Shown here: positions 1 to 10,062 of the stretch, piece by piece | How the letters are laid out: each line of letters begins with the position of its first letter | Position numbering within the stretch: position 1 is the stretch's first letter | Source: a bacterium | GTDB lineage: Bacteria > SZUA-182 > DTGQ01 | Direction: 5' to 3' | NCBI GenBank assembly: GCA_040755755.1 | Contig: JBFLZW010000042.1 | Location: 21,550 to 85,549, forward strand | Length of the DNA stretch: 64,000 bases | Made by a program: the position numbers and the translations under genes | The notes under the pieces: generated by a model | Database searches by the model: none | Told to the model about the DNA's origin: nothing | The model's input: only the letters and a program-made list of their open reading frames with translations

Positions 1-359
1 AGAGTATCGAAAATGAAAATGGCCTGAGGATCAGCCGTGGCAACGGTAAGCGTGTTCCTGACCTTGAACATGGGAATAATCTGGTAAAGCCTGGCTTTGT
101 CCTGGGGAACGATATGGACAATTTTCGGGTCCACCAGCCCCTTGCGCAGCCATACATGGGGTATGCCCAGTTGCTCGCTGAGAACCGTATCCAGAGCTTC
201 CTCGGAAATAAGTTTTTTTTCAAGGAGTATCCGGCCAAGCCTTTTGCCGGTTTCCTTTTGGATCTTCAGGGCGTCATCCAACTGGTCCTTACTGATCAGG
301 CCGGAATCGACCAGACATTCACCCAGTTTTTTCCTTCGCAGCCCGTTGATTACGGTCAT
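1..359 (-). CDS. GspE/PilB-type secretion ATPase, N-terminal part (cut by window edge)
   Basis: Only the first 119 codons lie in the window, from the ATG at 359. The sequence (LGECLVDSGLISKDQLDDAL, then RLGRILLEKKLISEEAL, then LSEQLGIPHVWL) is the helical N-terminal domain, MshEN/GspE_N type, that precedes the ATPase core in type II secretion GspE and type IV pilus PilB proteins. The Walker motifs would be beyond position 1, so the ATPase core is inferred. The start overlaps the stop of the STAS gene by 4 bases, so it is the last visible gene of the signalling operon. A regulatory protein carrying only this domain is also possible. Confidence 0.75.
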   Translation of the reverse strand, partial: MTVINGLRRKKLGECLVDSGLISKDQLDDALKIQKETGKRLGRILLEKKLISEEALDTVLSEQLGIPHVWLRKGLVDPKIVHIVPQDKARLYQIIPMFKVRNTLTVATADPQAIFIFDT

Positions 360-691
360 AGGAAACTCCGGTAAGCTTTTTCCTGGTCCGAAAAGATTTC
401 AAAAGCATTGGTCATCCGGGTAGCCAGAAAAATATCCATAATCAGGGGATTGGCGTTAACCAGTTTTAAGCTGCCGTTCACTTTCCGAAATTTCATGAGG
501 GCATCCCATAAGAGCTCCAAGCCTGCACTGTCAATGAGAGTGACCTCTTTAAGATCAACAAGGATGCGAAGATCGCCGGCATTGAGGCATTGCTCCAGCC
601 TCTCCTTCAGGATGCCTGCATGCTCCTCGATTATCGGGCCGACCAGAGCCAGAATGGAAACCAGGCCCAATTTGGTTTCTTTAATCTTCAT
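356..691 (-). CDS. STAS-domain protein (anti-sigma factor antagonist-like)
   Basis: A 111-residue protein starting MKIKETKLG. It carries the STAS core: a strand ILVDLKEVTLIDSAGLELLW, with serine in the D-S-A-G loop where SpoIIAA-type proteins are phosphorylated, followed by LKLVNANPLIMDIFLATRM. STAS proteins bind kinases, anti-sigma factors or transporters. A longer frame is open upstream, but it runs inside the HD-GYP gene. The start at 691 gives an 11-base overlap with that gene's stop and matches the domain boundary. The downstream start overlaps by 4 bases, so it is translationally coupled in the signalling operon. No partner anti-sigma kinase is visible in the window. Confidence 0.85.
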   Translation of the reverse strand: MKIKETKLGLVSILALVGPIIEEHAGILKERLEQCLNAGDLRILVDLKEVTLIDSAGLELLWDALMKFRKVNGSLKLVNANPLIMDIFLATRMTNAFEIFSDQEKAYRSFL

Positions 692-2237
692 CCTGAATCT
701 CCTCCGGCTTACTCTCCAGCTTGAGCAACTGCTCCTGCCTGGATTCAGCCAATTCCAGAAATGCCTGAACAATATCAGGGTCCAATTGGGTTCCGGCGAC
801 TCTCCTGATTTCGTCCACAGCCTCCTGATGAGAGCGCCCATGCCGGTAGGCACGATTGCTGGTGATGGCATCATAGGTGTCACCGACAGCAATAATGCGG
901 GCGTTTAAGGGAATCTCCTTCCCCTTCAGACCCAGTGGATATCCCTTGCCATCATACCGTTCCTGGTGAAACCGCACCCCGTCCAGTGATGACTGAAACC
1001 CCTGAATAGGCTTGAGGATAATATAGCCGCGTTCCGGGTGCTTCTTGATCTCCGCATACTCCTCATTGGTCAGACTGTCCGGCTTGGTCAGAATATTCTC
1101 CGGAATGCCGATCTTGCCGATATCGTGCAAGATCGAAGCCCAATCCAGGCTTTCCCTGGCACTGTGAGGCAGATTCATATGATCGGCAATCAGCATTGAA
1201 ATCCGGTTGACACGTTCCGAGTGACCACGGGTATACATATCCTTGGCCTCTATGGCCGAGACAAGGCACTTGACCACGGTAACCAGAAAGGTCTTCAGGT
1301 TGTGGTAAAGCTCGGTATTACTGAGCAGAATGGAAATAACCTCGGCCATGGACTGGAGCAGACGGACATCACCGGCAGTAAACATCTTCCAGCGGGGCTC
1401 ATACTGAAAAAAAGCCCCAAGAACCCCCTGACGCTGGCTGTTCATACTGATCGGAACGGTAATGAGACTCACCGGCGAGGGAAAATGCAGCCGTAATACT
1501 TCATGGGTGTGAGCCTGATTGCAGATGAGAAAATCATCATTGGCCAGGATGTTCAGTAAATCATTTCCTAACTGCTTAAGATGATCGAGCTTGCCATAGT
1601 CATTGTCCCAGCTTTCGAAGGACCCGCTTATGGCAAAGATTTGTTTTGCTGGAAGCGTGATAAAGCTATGATCGACCTCCAGGGTTTCACTGATCTTGTC
1701 AATGATTAACTGAACGCTCTTATCCGCTTCCTGAACCCCCCTCAGCCACTCTCCCACGCCATAGAACAGGTTAAGCTCTTCATAGCGGCTGGCCAATTCC
1801 TCCGAGAGGCTCATGATTTCAAGTTGCGTGCTGCACTCTTTGACAATGAGATCGGCCAGGTCCTGATAGAACTTCAGGTCATTATCTATCGTCCATTGAC
1901 CGCAGGATTGTGAGCCGGCTTCCTGATGCTCACCGATGAGCAAAGCTGCGAAAAAGGAATCCTCTTTCATGATCGGTACCCCGACCAGATACCGGCTCTG
2001 ATCAATCGCCGCCTGCTGTATTTCTCCTCTCATCAGTCCACTTTGAATAAGACTCCGGTACTTTTGACCCGTGAGCAGAGGGACCCTGGATTTTGGGCAG
2101 GACAGCACAATCTCTCCCTTTGAATCCCGCAGCTCGAGGCTTCGGTTCGGTGATTTCTGCCCGCGCTTGAGCAGATTGGATAGAGGACCAAGATCCAGCC
2201 GTGAAAATGTCTCTTCAGATAATTTGAGTTTTTCCAT
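681..2237 (-). CDS. GAF and HD-GYP domain protein, probable cyclic-di-GMP phosphodiesterase
   Basis: A 518-residue cytoplasmic protein. Residues about 1-150 look like a divergent sensory region. Residues about 150-310 form a GAF-like domain (LNLFYGVGEWLRG onward). The C-terminal half is HD-GYP, with HSERVNRISMLIADHM, the metal-binding ILHDIGKIGIP motif, HPERGY, FHQERYDGKGYPLG and GDTYDAITSNRAYR. These are the residues used to hydrolyse c-di-GMP, so it is probably active. It lies between a receiver protein and a STAS protein, upstream of a PilB-type ATPase, which suggests control of secretion, pili or biofilm. It ends in a charged tail overlapping the STAS gene. Confidence 0.9.
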   Translation of the reverse strand: MEKLKLSEETFSRLDLGPLSNLLKRGQKSPNRSLELRDSKGEIVLSCPKSRVPLLTGQKYRSLIQSGLMRGEIQQAAIDQSRYLVGVPIMKEDSFFAALLIGEHQEAGSQSCGQWTIDNDLKFYQDLADLIVKECSTQLEIMSLSEELASRYEELNLFYGVGEWLRGVQEADKSVQLIIDKISETLEVDHSFITLPAKQIFAISGSFESWDNDYGKLDHLKQLGNDLLNILANDDFLICNQAHTHEVLRLHFPSPVSLITVPISMNSQRQGVLGAFFQYEPRWKMFTAGDVRLLQSMAEVISILLSNTELYHNLKTFLVTVVKCLVSAIEAKDMYTRGHSERVNRISMLIADHMNLPHSARESLDWASILHDIGKIGIPENILTKPDSLTNEEYAEIKKHPERGYIILKPIQGFQSSLDGVRFHQERYDGKGYPLGLKGKEIPLNARIIAVGDTYDAITSNRAYRHGRSHQEAVDEIRRVAGTQLDPDIVQAFLELAESRQEQLLKLESKPEEIQDED

Positions 2238-2241
2238 AGTA

Positions 2242-2616
2242 TCAGCTGCAGTATTGGCCGATGATTTTCAGCAATTCCTTCGGACTGAAGGGTTTTTCAA
2301 GGAATACGGTTTTATCCATTGATTGGACCCAGTCGCGATCAGCTTTATCAATGCTTGAGGTAATGACAATGGTGAGAAAGTCCCGCTCCTGCTTGAAGGG
2401 AATAGCCCGCAGGCACAGTTCCCTGCCGCCCAGCTTGGGCATATTGACATCGCTGATCACCACGTCAGGCTTCAGGGATTCAATCTTCTCGAGGGCCTCC
2501 AGCCCATTGGAGGCAGTAAATACCTCATAGCCGGCATTGATCAACTTCAGCTTTACAACCCGAATAACGTACGGTTCATCGTCAACAATCAGCACCTTCT
2601 TCTTTTCTGCTTCCAT
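2242..2616 (-). CDS. Single-domain response regulator (CheY-like)
   Basis: A 124-residue stand-alone receiver domain. The acidic pair D12-D13 (VLIVDDEPYV), the phospho-acceptor D56 (VVISDVNMPKLGG), the T/S of VITSS and the late lysine of FLEKPFSPKEL are all present, so it should be phosphorylatable. It has no output domain. The gene lies between a membrane histidine kinase 14 bases upstream and the HD-GYP enzyme 4 bases downstream. The simplest reading is a phosphorelay from the kinase through this protein to the HD-GYP/STAS machinery. Confidence 0.92.
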   Translation of the reverse strand: MEAEKKKVLIVDDEPYVIRVVKLKLINAGYEVFTASNGLEALEKIESLKPDVVISDVNMPKLGGRELCLRAIPFKQERDFLTIVITSSIDKADRDWVQSMDKTVFLEKPFSPKELLKIIGQYCS

Positions 2617-2630
2617 TGGAAACTCCTTGC

Positions 2631-4535
2631 TCAGATATACACTTCCTCCTTAGGCAGGATAATGGTAAAAGAGCTGCCGCTTCCCCATTTACTTTCCACT
2701 CTGATATCGCCTTTATGCAATTGAACAATATTCATGGCCAGGGACAGCCCTAAACCGGTTCCCGGCTCTTTTTTAACCTCCTCTTTGCTGGACCGGAAGA
2801 ACTTATCAAAGATATGGTTGATCTCATCTTCGGGAATGCCATACCCGGAATCGGTAACCCTGATCAGAACGCTCTCTTCTTCAACGATCCCCTGCAGGGT
2901 GACTTCCCCCATAGCAGGAGTATACTTGATGGCATTGGTGAGCAGATTCAGGATAGCTACCTCGATAAGGTCTTTATCTAACAGCAGGTTGGGCATTTTA
3001 TCAGCCATATCCACCGTAAAGTTGATCCCTTTGCTCAATGCCTGGGCCCGCACGGTCTGGAAACAATCCCGCAGCAGTTTATCCACCTTGATGAGAGTCC
3101 GGTTGATCTTCAGGCACCCCATTTCGATCTTCGATATATTGAGCAGGTTGTTGATGAGCCGCGAGAGCCGAATAGCTTCTTCATTAATGTTGTTGAAAAA
3201 TTCGCGCTTGGTCTGCTCATCGTTGACTTCACCATCAAGGAGCATCTCACTATACGACACAAGGGTATTGAGCGGAGTTTTTAACTCATGGGCTACATGA
3301 TTTACAAACTCATACTTCGATAGTTCCGACTGCTTTTGCGAGGTGATATCAGTAATCATCCAGAGAAAACCGAGCGGTTTGTCCTCTGCATTCAGGAGAT
3401 ACGAGAAGGTGTGGTGAAATATTGCGGGATTGTCTCCCTCGGTTTTTTGTATTTCCAGAGAGTCATGACCGTAGATATTTCCCTTGTCATAAAACTTGGT
3501 AAATAACTGGACCAGATCCGGCTCATGGTCCTGGAGAAAATCCTTCCAGGGTTTGCCCAGGTAATCCTGAAGCTCTCCTTTCAGGAAATGACCGGCAAGC
3601 TTATTGGCCATAATGCATCTTCCTGTGGAATCGATCACGATAATACCCGCTTTCAGGTTGTCGAGAATCGCCCTCATCCGGATCTTTTCATAGAGCAGGA
3701 CCTTGTTCGATATTTCCAGCTCAGCGTTAATCTCTTCCTGCTTCTGGCTTTTCTTTTTCTGGGTGAGCAGAAGCTGATTCATTCGCCGGGCAAGCTGCCC
3801 GACCTCCCCGTGAAAAGAAACCTCGATTTTCGGAAATTCCTGCTCCTCTTTGATTATCTGCCTCAGGTGATAGTTCATCTGATACAGCGGGGAAAAAAGC
3901 CTCTTCAGCAGGTAATAAAAGAGAAATACCAGCCCGAAGATCGAAAGAGCAATGCCCCCTGCCAGATAGTTGGTTTCCTGAGTAAGGTAAACATAATCGG
4001 ACAAAGCCAGGCCGATTTTAACCAGGCCGGCTCTTTTCCCCTCAAGGTAAATCGGCTTCGAGAACTCGTAGATAACCTCGCCATTTTGGCTTTCCAGCCG
4101 CTTTTGGGTTAACAGGTGTTCAATCTTCTCACTGTCCCCCGTGGGTTTGAAACCTTCTTCAGGCGCCTGCCTCCCCAGGCGGACAAGAGGTACTCCGTCG
4201 TTGTTTATGGCCAGGCAATAAACTATGCCCTTCTCCCGGACAACATAGTCGAGCAGGTTGAGATCCCGGGGCTGGTTATCAACCAGAACCTCCTGCCGGA
4301 CCAGATCGGCAATCAGGCTGCACAGGGTAAAGCCATCCCTGGCCAGTTGCTTCTCTCCGGTTCTTTTTTCATAGCGGTAGAAGAGAAACAGTATCAGCGA
4401 GACAGTAATGGCTGCAACGCCTATGATCAATAAACCGAACCGATTGACGATTTTTGAATTATCCTGGCCTTTATTATCCTCTTCCGGTAACGTCCAGGAA
4501 ATACCGGGATTGTGCTGCCTCTTCAGTATAGTCAT
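2631..4535 (-). CDS. Membrane sensor histidine kinase (periplasmic sensor, HAMP, PAS, HisKA, HATPase)
   Basis: A 634-residue protein. Transmembrane segments at about 33-53 and 190-210 flank a periplasmic sensor. A HAMP-like linker, coiled coil and PAS domain (about 285-400) follow. The H-box HVAHELKTPLN places the phosphorylated histidine at H416. The N-box NLLTNAIKYTP, G1 box VTDSGYGIPEDE, F-box DKFFRSS and G2 box GTGLGLSLA are intact. It is the first gene of the five-gene signalling operon and the obvious kinase for the receiver at 2242-2616. The signal it senses cannot be deduced. Confidence 0.92.
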   Translation of the reverse strand: MTILKRQHNPGISWTLPEEDNKGQDNSKIVNRFGLLIIGVAAITVSLILFLFYRYEKRTGEKQLARDGFTLCSLIADLVRQEVLVDNQPRDLNLLDYVVREKGIVYCLAINNDGVPLVRLGRQAPEEGFKPTGDSEKIEHLLTQKRLESQNGEVIYEFSKPIYLEGKRAGLVKIGLALSDYVYLTQETNYLAGGIALSIFGLVFLFYYLLKRLFSPLYQMNYHLRQIIKEEQEFPKIEVSFHGEVGQLARRMNQLLLTQKKKSQKQEEINAELEISNKVLLYEKIRMRAILDNLKAGIIVIDSTGRCIMANKLAGHFLKGELQDYLGKPWKDFLQDHEPDLVQLFTKFYDKGNIYGHDSLEIQKTEGDNPAIFHHTFSYLLNAEDKPLGFLWMITDITSQKQSELSKYEFVNHVAHELKTPLNTLVSYSEMLLDGEVNDEQTKREFFNNINEEAIRLSRLINNLLNISKIEMGCLKINRTLIKVDKLLRDCFQTVRAQALSKGINFTVDMADKMPNLLLDKDLIEVAILNLLTNAIKYTPAMGEVTLQGIVEEESVLIRVTDSGYGIPEDEINHIFDKFFRSSKEEVKKEPGTGLGLSLAMNIVQLHKGDIRVESKWGSGSSFTIILPKEEVYI

Positions 4536-4708
4536 TATATCTTACTACCAAATCTTTCCTGGTCGAGCATGGTTATATAATTGCTGAGGCTCCACTGTAT
4601 CATGTTGAAATTAATAGCTGTTAAGGCTATCCAATAAGCCTTTGCCTTCTGTTTTTTTATCGGTGAAATCAACTCAAACTATCGGGGCAGGCAGTTATGA
4701 GCGGCTGC

Positions 4709-5428
4709 TTATCTGAGAATACCCTTGATCCAGGCGGAATACGCAAGGGTGAAAAGGGTACAGTTGGCCAGAATATGGATGCTGATCGGAGTCAGAAGAT
4801 TAGCGGAATATTCAAAGGCCAGAGTAAATAAGAGGCCGCCGATAAGTTGAGTAACCGGAATACCCCGAACGCTGTGGAGCAGGGCAAAAAGGATGGATAT
4901 GCCGAGAATGGACCAGAGAGGGGAGAGTTTTCTCCGCAGGGAGTTATACAGGCAGCCGACGAAAAAAGAATCCTCGACGATGGGTGCAAAGATTCCTCCA
5001 ATCGCCATGATTAACCAGAAGTGGGCCGGGGTGGAAGAGGAGATCAGGAACTGAAGGAGATTGATGTGAAATGCAAAGAATACCACAGCCCAGGTTAATA
5101 AAACAATCAGGCCGAATCCAAAACTCCACTCCAGCCCCTTGATAATTCCCTTCAGCCACTCTGTCGGTCTGATGCCGATGGCAGATATCCCCTGACCGGA
5201 TTGGCAGGCAAAGAACAGAATCAGGCAAAAATCCAGAAGCCGAAGGAGTGCCGTGACCCACAGCGCTTCTCTATCGCCCGCTTTTGGCAGGAAATGGGAA
5301 AAAAGGCAGCCTCCCCCGATCTCGATCAGGACGATCAGAATGAGCAGGCACAGGGCAGAGCTCATGGGCAGGGCTGGCCGGCTGGGGGATTCTGCTGAAC
5401 TCACTGGCACTGATACTTCCGGGCTCAT
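4709..5428 (-). CDS. CPBP-family (CAAX/Abi-type) intramembrane protein with altered motif 1
   Basis: A 239-residue membrane protein with about six hydrophobic segments. The region 148-222 matches the CPBP/ABI protease family. Motif 2 histidine H185 (FALLHS) and motif 3 HxxxN (H218, N222) are present. Motif 1, normally EExxFRG, reads VEDSFFVG (E152, D153, V157), so the second glutamate is aspartate and the arginine is lost. Activity is therefore uncertain. The start overlaps the preceding HEAT-repeat gene by 4 bases, and it is the last gene of the ruvCAB-led operon. A non-proteolytic membrane role is possible. Confidence 0.8.
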   Translation of the reverse strand: MSPEVSVPVSSAESPSRPALPMSSALCLLILIVLIEIGGGCLFSHFLPKAGDREALWVTALLRLLDFCLILFFACQSGQGISAIGIRPTEWLKGIIKGLEWSFGFGLIVLLTWAVVFFAFHINLLQFLISSSTPAHFWLIMAIGGIFAPIVEDSFFVGCLYNSLRRKLSPLWSILGISILFALLHSVRGIPVTQLIGGLLFTLAFEYSANLLTPISIHILANCTLFTLAYSAWIKGILR

Positions 5429-7023
5429 TGGTGCCAGCCAGCCTCTTTGAGGGCATGGTAGACCTTCATCTTGAGATACCAGGGCTGGTTTGTGCGCAGG
5501 ATTTCATCCAGCTTTGCCCTGGCCCTCTGGCCGGGCAATTCGCAAAGGGACTCGGCAGCCGTATAGACGACATTGATATTTGAATCCTCAAGTAACGAAA
5601 GCAGCAGCGGGAAAGCCATGGCTTCATCGGATGCGGCCATTTTACCGATGAGCCTGGCGGCAAACCTGCGCACCACCGGATTCGGATCCCTGGCCAGAAG
5701 GATAATATCTCCCTGATGGGCCATGCAAGTTTGCGGATCCAGGGTTTCATCAAGCCGCTTGAGAGCGCCGATCCGGTCTCCCGGCTCCTCTGTCTTGGCT
5801 ATTTGCCATAATCCGAAACGGGACTCAGGCAGGCGGGTTTTCATCCAGAGAGGGCGGGTAATGAGCGCAAGGAACAAAATAAGGATGATTCCCAGAGTAA
5901 TCACGGTCTCTTTCAGCCTTCCCAGGTTGCTCCGGTCAAGTGAAAGCCCTTTCCGGATTAACCAGACACATAGGGTAAACAGGAAAAAAGCCACGGCCAG
6001 AGGGAGGATGAAAAACAGGCAAATTCCGCATCCTGTACGCAGCAGCGTATAGGGATCAGCAGCCAGGCTGTATTCCTCAAGGTGTTTTGCGGGATCGTTC
6101 ATGAATTCCTGACACAGGACGCGGTAGACAGGTGCAGCCTCCCGCATCCAGCCGTCTTTTCCGGGCTGCTGCCCATTGCGCCAGTAAAATAGAATCTCAT
6201 CCGAAGCCCCGTTGCAGCCAAGAGCAGCCTGAAAATGACCGCCAGGATCAGCGGAAACCGCGAACCAGTCGTTGCGCCTCAAGCTATCCTGAATCGCTGT
6301 CAGCCGCTGTTGAGGAAAACTGTGTGCATCGATAACCACCACATTCTGAAGCCGGTAGCAGAGGGGCTGCACCAGACGCGCCGGATAGAGCGTGTAGCGA
6401 TAGTAGAACTCATCGATCTGACGCCCCGCCTCGGTCGGTAAAAGAACACGGTCCCGGATTTCGATAAAATCCAGTTGCCGGAAGGTTATGACCAGAAGGA
6501 CGGAAAAGCACACGAAAATAAATCCGTATGTCCCGACATCGGCCAGCGGGACCCGTGCCTTTGAGAGCACAGGGAACGATACAGCATAGATGAGCAGCGG
6601 GAAAGACAGAAGGAAAAGAAGCACACTCCTGTCCGTGCCTCTTCCCTGCCAGATCAGAATGGCAGACAGGATGATAATGGGGAGAAGGCGGACATACGGG
6701 TACCATTTCCTGCGATAAAGAGAGAATATCCACAGGATGAGCCCCCAGAAAAATCCATAGCCAAGCCCGATGGACAGGGCAAAGAAAATCCCTCCGGCCA
6801 GATAGGTGGAGAAGGCTTTCATTTCGGAAGTCAGAAAATGGCCGGGAACAGCCAGAAACCCGAGCCGGGCAATGGCCTCCTGCTCGAACCAGAGCTGATG
6901 GTTGCTGGTGGCTACCAGAAATGTTCCCAGGAGTTGCCCTGCAAAAATGCCGAGCAGGGTGGAGAGGAAGAGGAAGAAAATCACTCTGGGTATGCCTTTT
7001 GGTTTTTCTTCGGCTATAGTCAT
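5425..7023 (-). CDS. Polytopic membrane protein with C-terminal HEAT repeats
   Basis: A 532-residue protein of unknown function. The first about 190 residues hold several hydrophobic helices. A soluble region (about 195-330) follows, then two more hydrophobic segments (about 340-400). The C-terminal 130 residues carry HEAT/PBS-lyase-type helical repeats ([32 protein letters not shown]), usually a protein-binding surface. It overlaps ruvB upstream and the CPBP gene downstream by 4 bases each, so all three are co-translated. No catalytic motif was recognised. Confidence 0.75.
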   Translation of the reverse strand: MTIAEEKPKGIPRVIFFLFLSTLLGIFAGQLLGTFLVATSNHQLWFEQEAIARLGFLAVPGHFLTSEMKAFSTYLAGGIFFALSIGLGYGFFWGLILWIFSLYRRKWYPYVRLLPIIILSAILIWQGRGTDRSVLLFLLSFPLLIYAVSFPVLSKARVPLADVGTYGFIFVCFSVLLVITFRQLDFIEIRDRVLLPTEAGRQIDEFYYRYTLYPARLVQPLCYRLQNVVVIDAHSFPQQRLTAIQDSLRRNDWFAVSADPGGHFQAALGCNGASDEILFYWRNGQQPGKDGWMREAAPVYRVLCQEFMNDPAKHLEEYSLAADPYTLLRTGCGICLFFILPLAVAFFLFTLCVWLIRKGLSLDRSNLGRLKETVITLGIILILFLALITRPLWMKTRLPESRFGLWQIAKTEEPGDRIGALKRLDETLDPQTCMAHQGDIILLARDPNPVVRRFAARLIGKMAASDEAMAFPLLLSLLEDSNINVVYTAAESLCELPGQRARAKLDEILRTNQPWYLKMKVYHALKEAGWHQ

Positions 7024-8042
7024 AGGCAGGTCTTCTTCTCAATGCCGAAATGCTCATACGCCAGGGCAGTGGCTACTCTGCCGCGGGGGGTTTTCTGCAG
7101 GTATCCTTCCTGGAGAAGGTAGGGCTCATAGACATCCTCGATGGTATCCTTCTCTTCATTAATGATTGCCGACAGGGTCTCGACGCCCACCGGGCCGCCG
7201 GCGAATTTTTCAATAATGGCCAGGAGGAGCAGCCGGTCCATTTTATCAAATCCGGCCTGATCGATTTCGAGCATCTGCAGGGCCTGATCTGCTATTTCTC
7301 GGGTGATCCGGCCATCCGCCTTGACTTGGGCATAGTCCCGCACCCGCTTGAGGATCCGGTTGGCAATCCGGGGGGTTCCCCGGGACCGTCTGGCGATTTC
7401 CATCGCCCCGTCAGGATCGATCTGAATGTTCAGTATCCTTGCTGACCGGAACACGATGGCCTGCAGCTCGGAGGGAGAGTAAAACTCCAGGCGGCTGATG
7501 ACCCCGAACCTGTCCCGGAGGGGAGAGGTAAGCAGTCCTGCCCGTGTAGTGGCAGCCACCAGGGTAAACCGGGGCAGGTCGATCTTGATCGACCGGGCGC
7601 TTGGCCCCTGCCCGATGATAATGTCCAGTTTATAGTCTTCCATGGCCGGGTATAAAATTTCTTCAACCGCTGCCGGAAGCCGGTGTATCTCATCGATAAA
7701 CAGGACATCGAGGTCCTTGAGATTGGTGAGAATTGCCGCCAGGTCTCCGGCCCGCTCGATGACCGGCCCTGCGGTTGTCCGCAGGCTGGTTCCCATTTCC
7801 CGCGAGATGATATAAGCCAGCGATGTCTTGCCCATGCCCGGCGGCCCGTAGAAAAGGCAATGATCCAGGGCCTCGGAGCGTTTTTTTGCGGCCTGGATGA
7901 AGATTTGCAGGTTCTCCTTGACCCTTTTTTGCCCCAGGTATTCCTGAAAGTTCTGGGGCCGCAGGCTCAGGTCAAGCGACAGGTCTTCACCGGTCGGTTG
8001 CGGGCTGATCAGACGTTTTTCAAATTGTTCTTTATTGTTCAT
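7020..8042 (-). CDS. ruvB: Holliday junction branch-migration ATPase RuvB
   Basis: A 340-residue protein of the usual RuvB length. It has the AAA+ Walker [12 protein letters not shown], Walker [10 protein letters not shown], sensor-1 region VAATTRAG, arginine-finger context SPLRDRFG and the C-terminal winged helix ([20 protein letters not shown]). It forms the hexameric motor that drives branch migration with RuvA. It follows ruvA by 34 bases and overlaps the HEAT-repeat gene by 4 bases. Confidence 0.98.
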   Translation of the reverse strand: MNNKEQFEKRLISPQPTGEDLSLDLSLRPQNFQEYLGQKRVKENLQIFIQAAKKRSEALDHCLFYGPPGMGKTSLAYIISREMGTSLRTTAGPVIERAGDLAAILTNLKDLDVLFIDEIHRLPAAVEEILYPAMEDYKLDIIIGQGPSARSIKIDLPRFTLVAATTRAGLLTSPLRDRFGVISRLEFYSPSELQAIVFRSARILNIQIDPDGAMEIARRSRGTPRIANRILKRVRDYAQVKADGRITREIADQALQMLEIDQAGFDKMDRLLLLAIIEKFAGGPVGVETLSAIINEEKDTIEDVYEPYLLQEGYLQKTPRGRVATALAYEHFGIEKKTCL

Positions 8043-8076
8043 AGTATTGAATATAACCTGGTATTCCTTTGATTTT

Positions 8077-8715
8077 TTACCCCGCCAGCCGGTTAAGGGC
8101 TTTTTTGATAAGTTCTTCGATCGAAAGGTGTTCCTCTCTCAGGAGTATCTGGTTGACTGCCCGCTCGGCCTGGAGCCGGTTATATCCCAGGCTGAGCAGG
8201 GCATCGACCGCATCGCTCTCCATCCGGTCGCCACTGCTTTGCACCGCCTGTTCCTCAGCCTGAGTGGCTGCCGAAGGCGGCTCCCCTGCCCGCGCCGCCT
8301 CCCCCTTCCCTTTGGGGGATACTTTATCTTTCAATTCCAGGATGAGCCTTCGGGCGGTCTTGTCCCCGATTCCGGGGATAGCCTGCATCCGGCTTACATC
8401 CTGGGCACGAATGGCGGACCTGAACTCTTCGGGAGAGATATGGGAGAGGATACTCCTGGCCAGTTTGGGGCCGATCTTGGATACTCCCAGCATAATCTCG
8501 AACAGCTCCTTTTCTTCTATAGTCCAGAATCCGAATAACTGCCAGGAAGTCTCGCGGATGAAGGTGGTAATAAACAGCCTGACCTCTTCCCCTGCATCAG
8601 GCAGCTTGTAAAAAGTGGAGAGCGGGATGGAAACCAGATACCCGATGCCATGAATATCGATGATAATCTGCTCGGCGTTCTTGGTCTGAAGTTTTCCGTG
8701 AAGATAGGCGATCAT
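8077..8715 (-). CDS. ruvA: Holliday junction DNA-binding protein RuvA
   Basis: A 212-residue protein starting [12 protein letters not shown]. The N-terminal OB fold is followed by helix-hairpin-helix motifs ([34 protein letters not shown]), a low-complexity linker and the C-terminal domain that contacts RuvB ([16 protein letters not shown]). It tetramerises on four-way junctions and recruits RuvB. The start overlaps the ruvC stop by 4 bases. Confidence 0.97.
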   Translation of the reverse strand: MIAYLHGKLQTKNAEQIIIDIHGIGYLVSIPLSTFYKLPDAGEEVRLFITTFIRETSWQLFGFWTIEEKELFEIMLGVSKIGPKLARSILSHISPEEFRSAIRAQDVSRMQAIPGIGDKTARRLILELKDKVSPKGKGEAARAGEPPSAATQAEEQAVQSSGDRMESDAVDALLSLGYNRLQAERAVNQILLREEHLSIEELIKKALNRLAG

Positions 8716-9251
8716 GAAATCAAGGGTCCTCCGGGCAGGCCAGCATTACCGTGGGAATCGCTGCCCGATAATAACCGGCTCAATCGTGAGGCATGAAAGT
8801 GGCAGACAGCTATGGCCAGAGCATCCGAGGCATCGTCGTGGACCTTCAGGTCCTTCAGGTTGAGCAGGGTCTGGACCATCTTTCTGACCTGGTCCTTGGT
8901 AGCCCTCCCGTAGCCGACAATGGCCTCTTTGACCTGTAAGGGAGAGTATTCATAGACCGCTACCTTCGCTCTGCTGGCTACATAGACAGCCACCCCCCTG
9001 GCCTGCCCCAGTTTCAGGGCCAGTCGCGGGCTGGCGGCGATAAATATATCCTCAACCGCAGCTTCAGCAGGATGATGTTTTTCAATCAGCTCTTCCAGTG
9101 AAACACCGATTCTTTGTAATCGCTCGGCAAAATGAATGCCGGAAGGTGTCTTGATGATGCCGACATCACACAGAGCCACCTCCTGGCTTTGACCCTCAAT
9201 CACCGCATAGCCGGTATGGGCAATGCCCGGGTCAATACCCATAATCCGCAT
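8712..9251 (-). CDS. ruvC: Crossover junction endodeoxyribonuclease RuvC
   Basis: A 179-residue protein. The RNase H-fold active-site acids appear as D in MGIDPGIAHTGYAV, E in AAVEDIFIA and the late pair in VHDDASDALA. It resolves Holliday junctions. A GTG six codons upstream (9269) is open, but the ATG at 9251 has GGGAGGG at a normal distance and begins directly with the conserved MRIMGIDPG. It follows yebC by about 36 bases and overlaps ruvA by 4. Confidence 0.96.
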   Translation of the reverse strand: MRIMGIDPGIAHTGYAVIEGQSQEVALCDVGIIKTPSGIHFAERLQRIGVSLEELIEKHHPAEAAVEDIFIAASPRLALKLGQARGVAVYVASRAKVAVYEYSPLQVKEAIVGYGRATKDQVRKMVQTLLNLKDLKVHDDASDALAIAVCHFHASRLSRLLSGSDSHGNAGLPGGPLIS

Positions 9252-9287
9252 GCATGCCCTCCCTGCCACGGAAGTGTTTTCCAGAAG

Positions 9288-10037
9288 TTATTCCCCAAGC
9301 CGCTCCATGATTTCATCCGGGATGTCAAAATTGGCAAAGACATGCTGCACATCATCATGGTCTTCCAGTTGTTCCATGAGCTTGATCATCTGCTCTGCTG
9401 ATTTGCCCTCCAGTTTAACCGTGGTTTTGGGAATCCGGCTGACCGCAGCGCTCGAGATCTCGATCCCCTGCCTTTCAATCTCCTCCCGCACCGTTTGCAG
9501 ATCCTCCGGCAGAGTAGTGATTTCAAACACGTCATCATTTCGCTGCATGTCTTCGGCCCCGGCATTCAAGGCGATTTCCATCAATTTGTCTTCATCGGCC
9601 TTGTCCGCATCGACGACAATCAGTCCCTTCTTGTCAAACATCCAGGCCACGCAGCCTGTCTCACCGAGGTTACCGTTATGCTTGGAGAGAATATGACGCA
9701 TTTCCGCTACCGTCCGGTTTTTGTTATCGGTCATGATCTCGACCATCATAGCCACCCCGCCGGGTCCGTATCCCTCATAGGTTAATTCTTCATAGGATAC
9801 ACCGGGCAGTTCTCCGGTCCCCTTCTTGATGGCTCTGATAACATTCTCCTGGGGCATATTCACGGCTTTGGCGTTGGCAATGGCTGCCCGCAGCCGGGCA
9901 TTGCCGGCGGGATCGCCGCCTCCCATTCTGGCTGCGACGGTAATTTCCTTGATGACCGCAGTAAAGGCTTTGCCTCTTTTGGCATCAAGCGCAGCTTTTT
10001 TATGTTTGATCGAACTCCACTTTGAATGTCCTGACAT
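9288..10037 (-). CDS. yebC: YebC/PmpR-family protein
   Basis: A 249-residue protein with the signature N-terminus [20 protein letters not shown] and the conserved [14 protein letters not shown] segment. The family was long annotated as transcriptional regulators; several members are now linked to translation through difficult sequences. Position just upstream of ruvC is the classic arrangement. AGAGGAGAAA precedes the ATG. It ends in the usual acidic [15 protein letters not shown] tail. Confidence 0.96.
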   Translation of the reverse strand: MSGHSKWSSIKHKKAALDAKRGKAFTAVIKEITVAARMGGGDPAGNARLRAAIANAKAVNMPQENVIRAIKKGTGELPGVSYEELTYEGYGPGGVAMMVEIMTDNKNRTVAEMRHILSKHNGNLGETGCVAWMFDKKGLIVVDADKADEDKLMEIALNAGAEDMQRNDDVFEITTLPEDLQTVREEIERQGIEISSAAVSRIPKTTVKLEGKSAEQMIKLMEQLEDHDDVQHVFANFDIPDEIMERLGE

Positions 10038-10062
10038 CGACTATTTCTCCTCTTCGTTATCG

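Noticed and set aside
4623..4642. Hairpin AAGGCT...AGCCTT with a later T-run in the 173-base gap between kinase and CPBP genes
   Set aside because: The T-run is on the plus strand, about 10 bases from the stem, and no plus-strand gene precedes it; on the minus strand no T-run follows.
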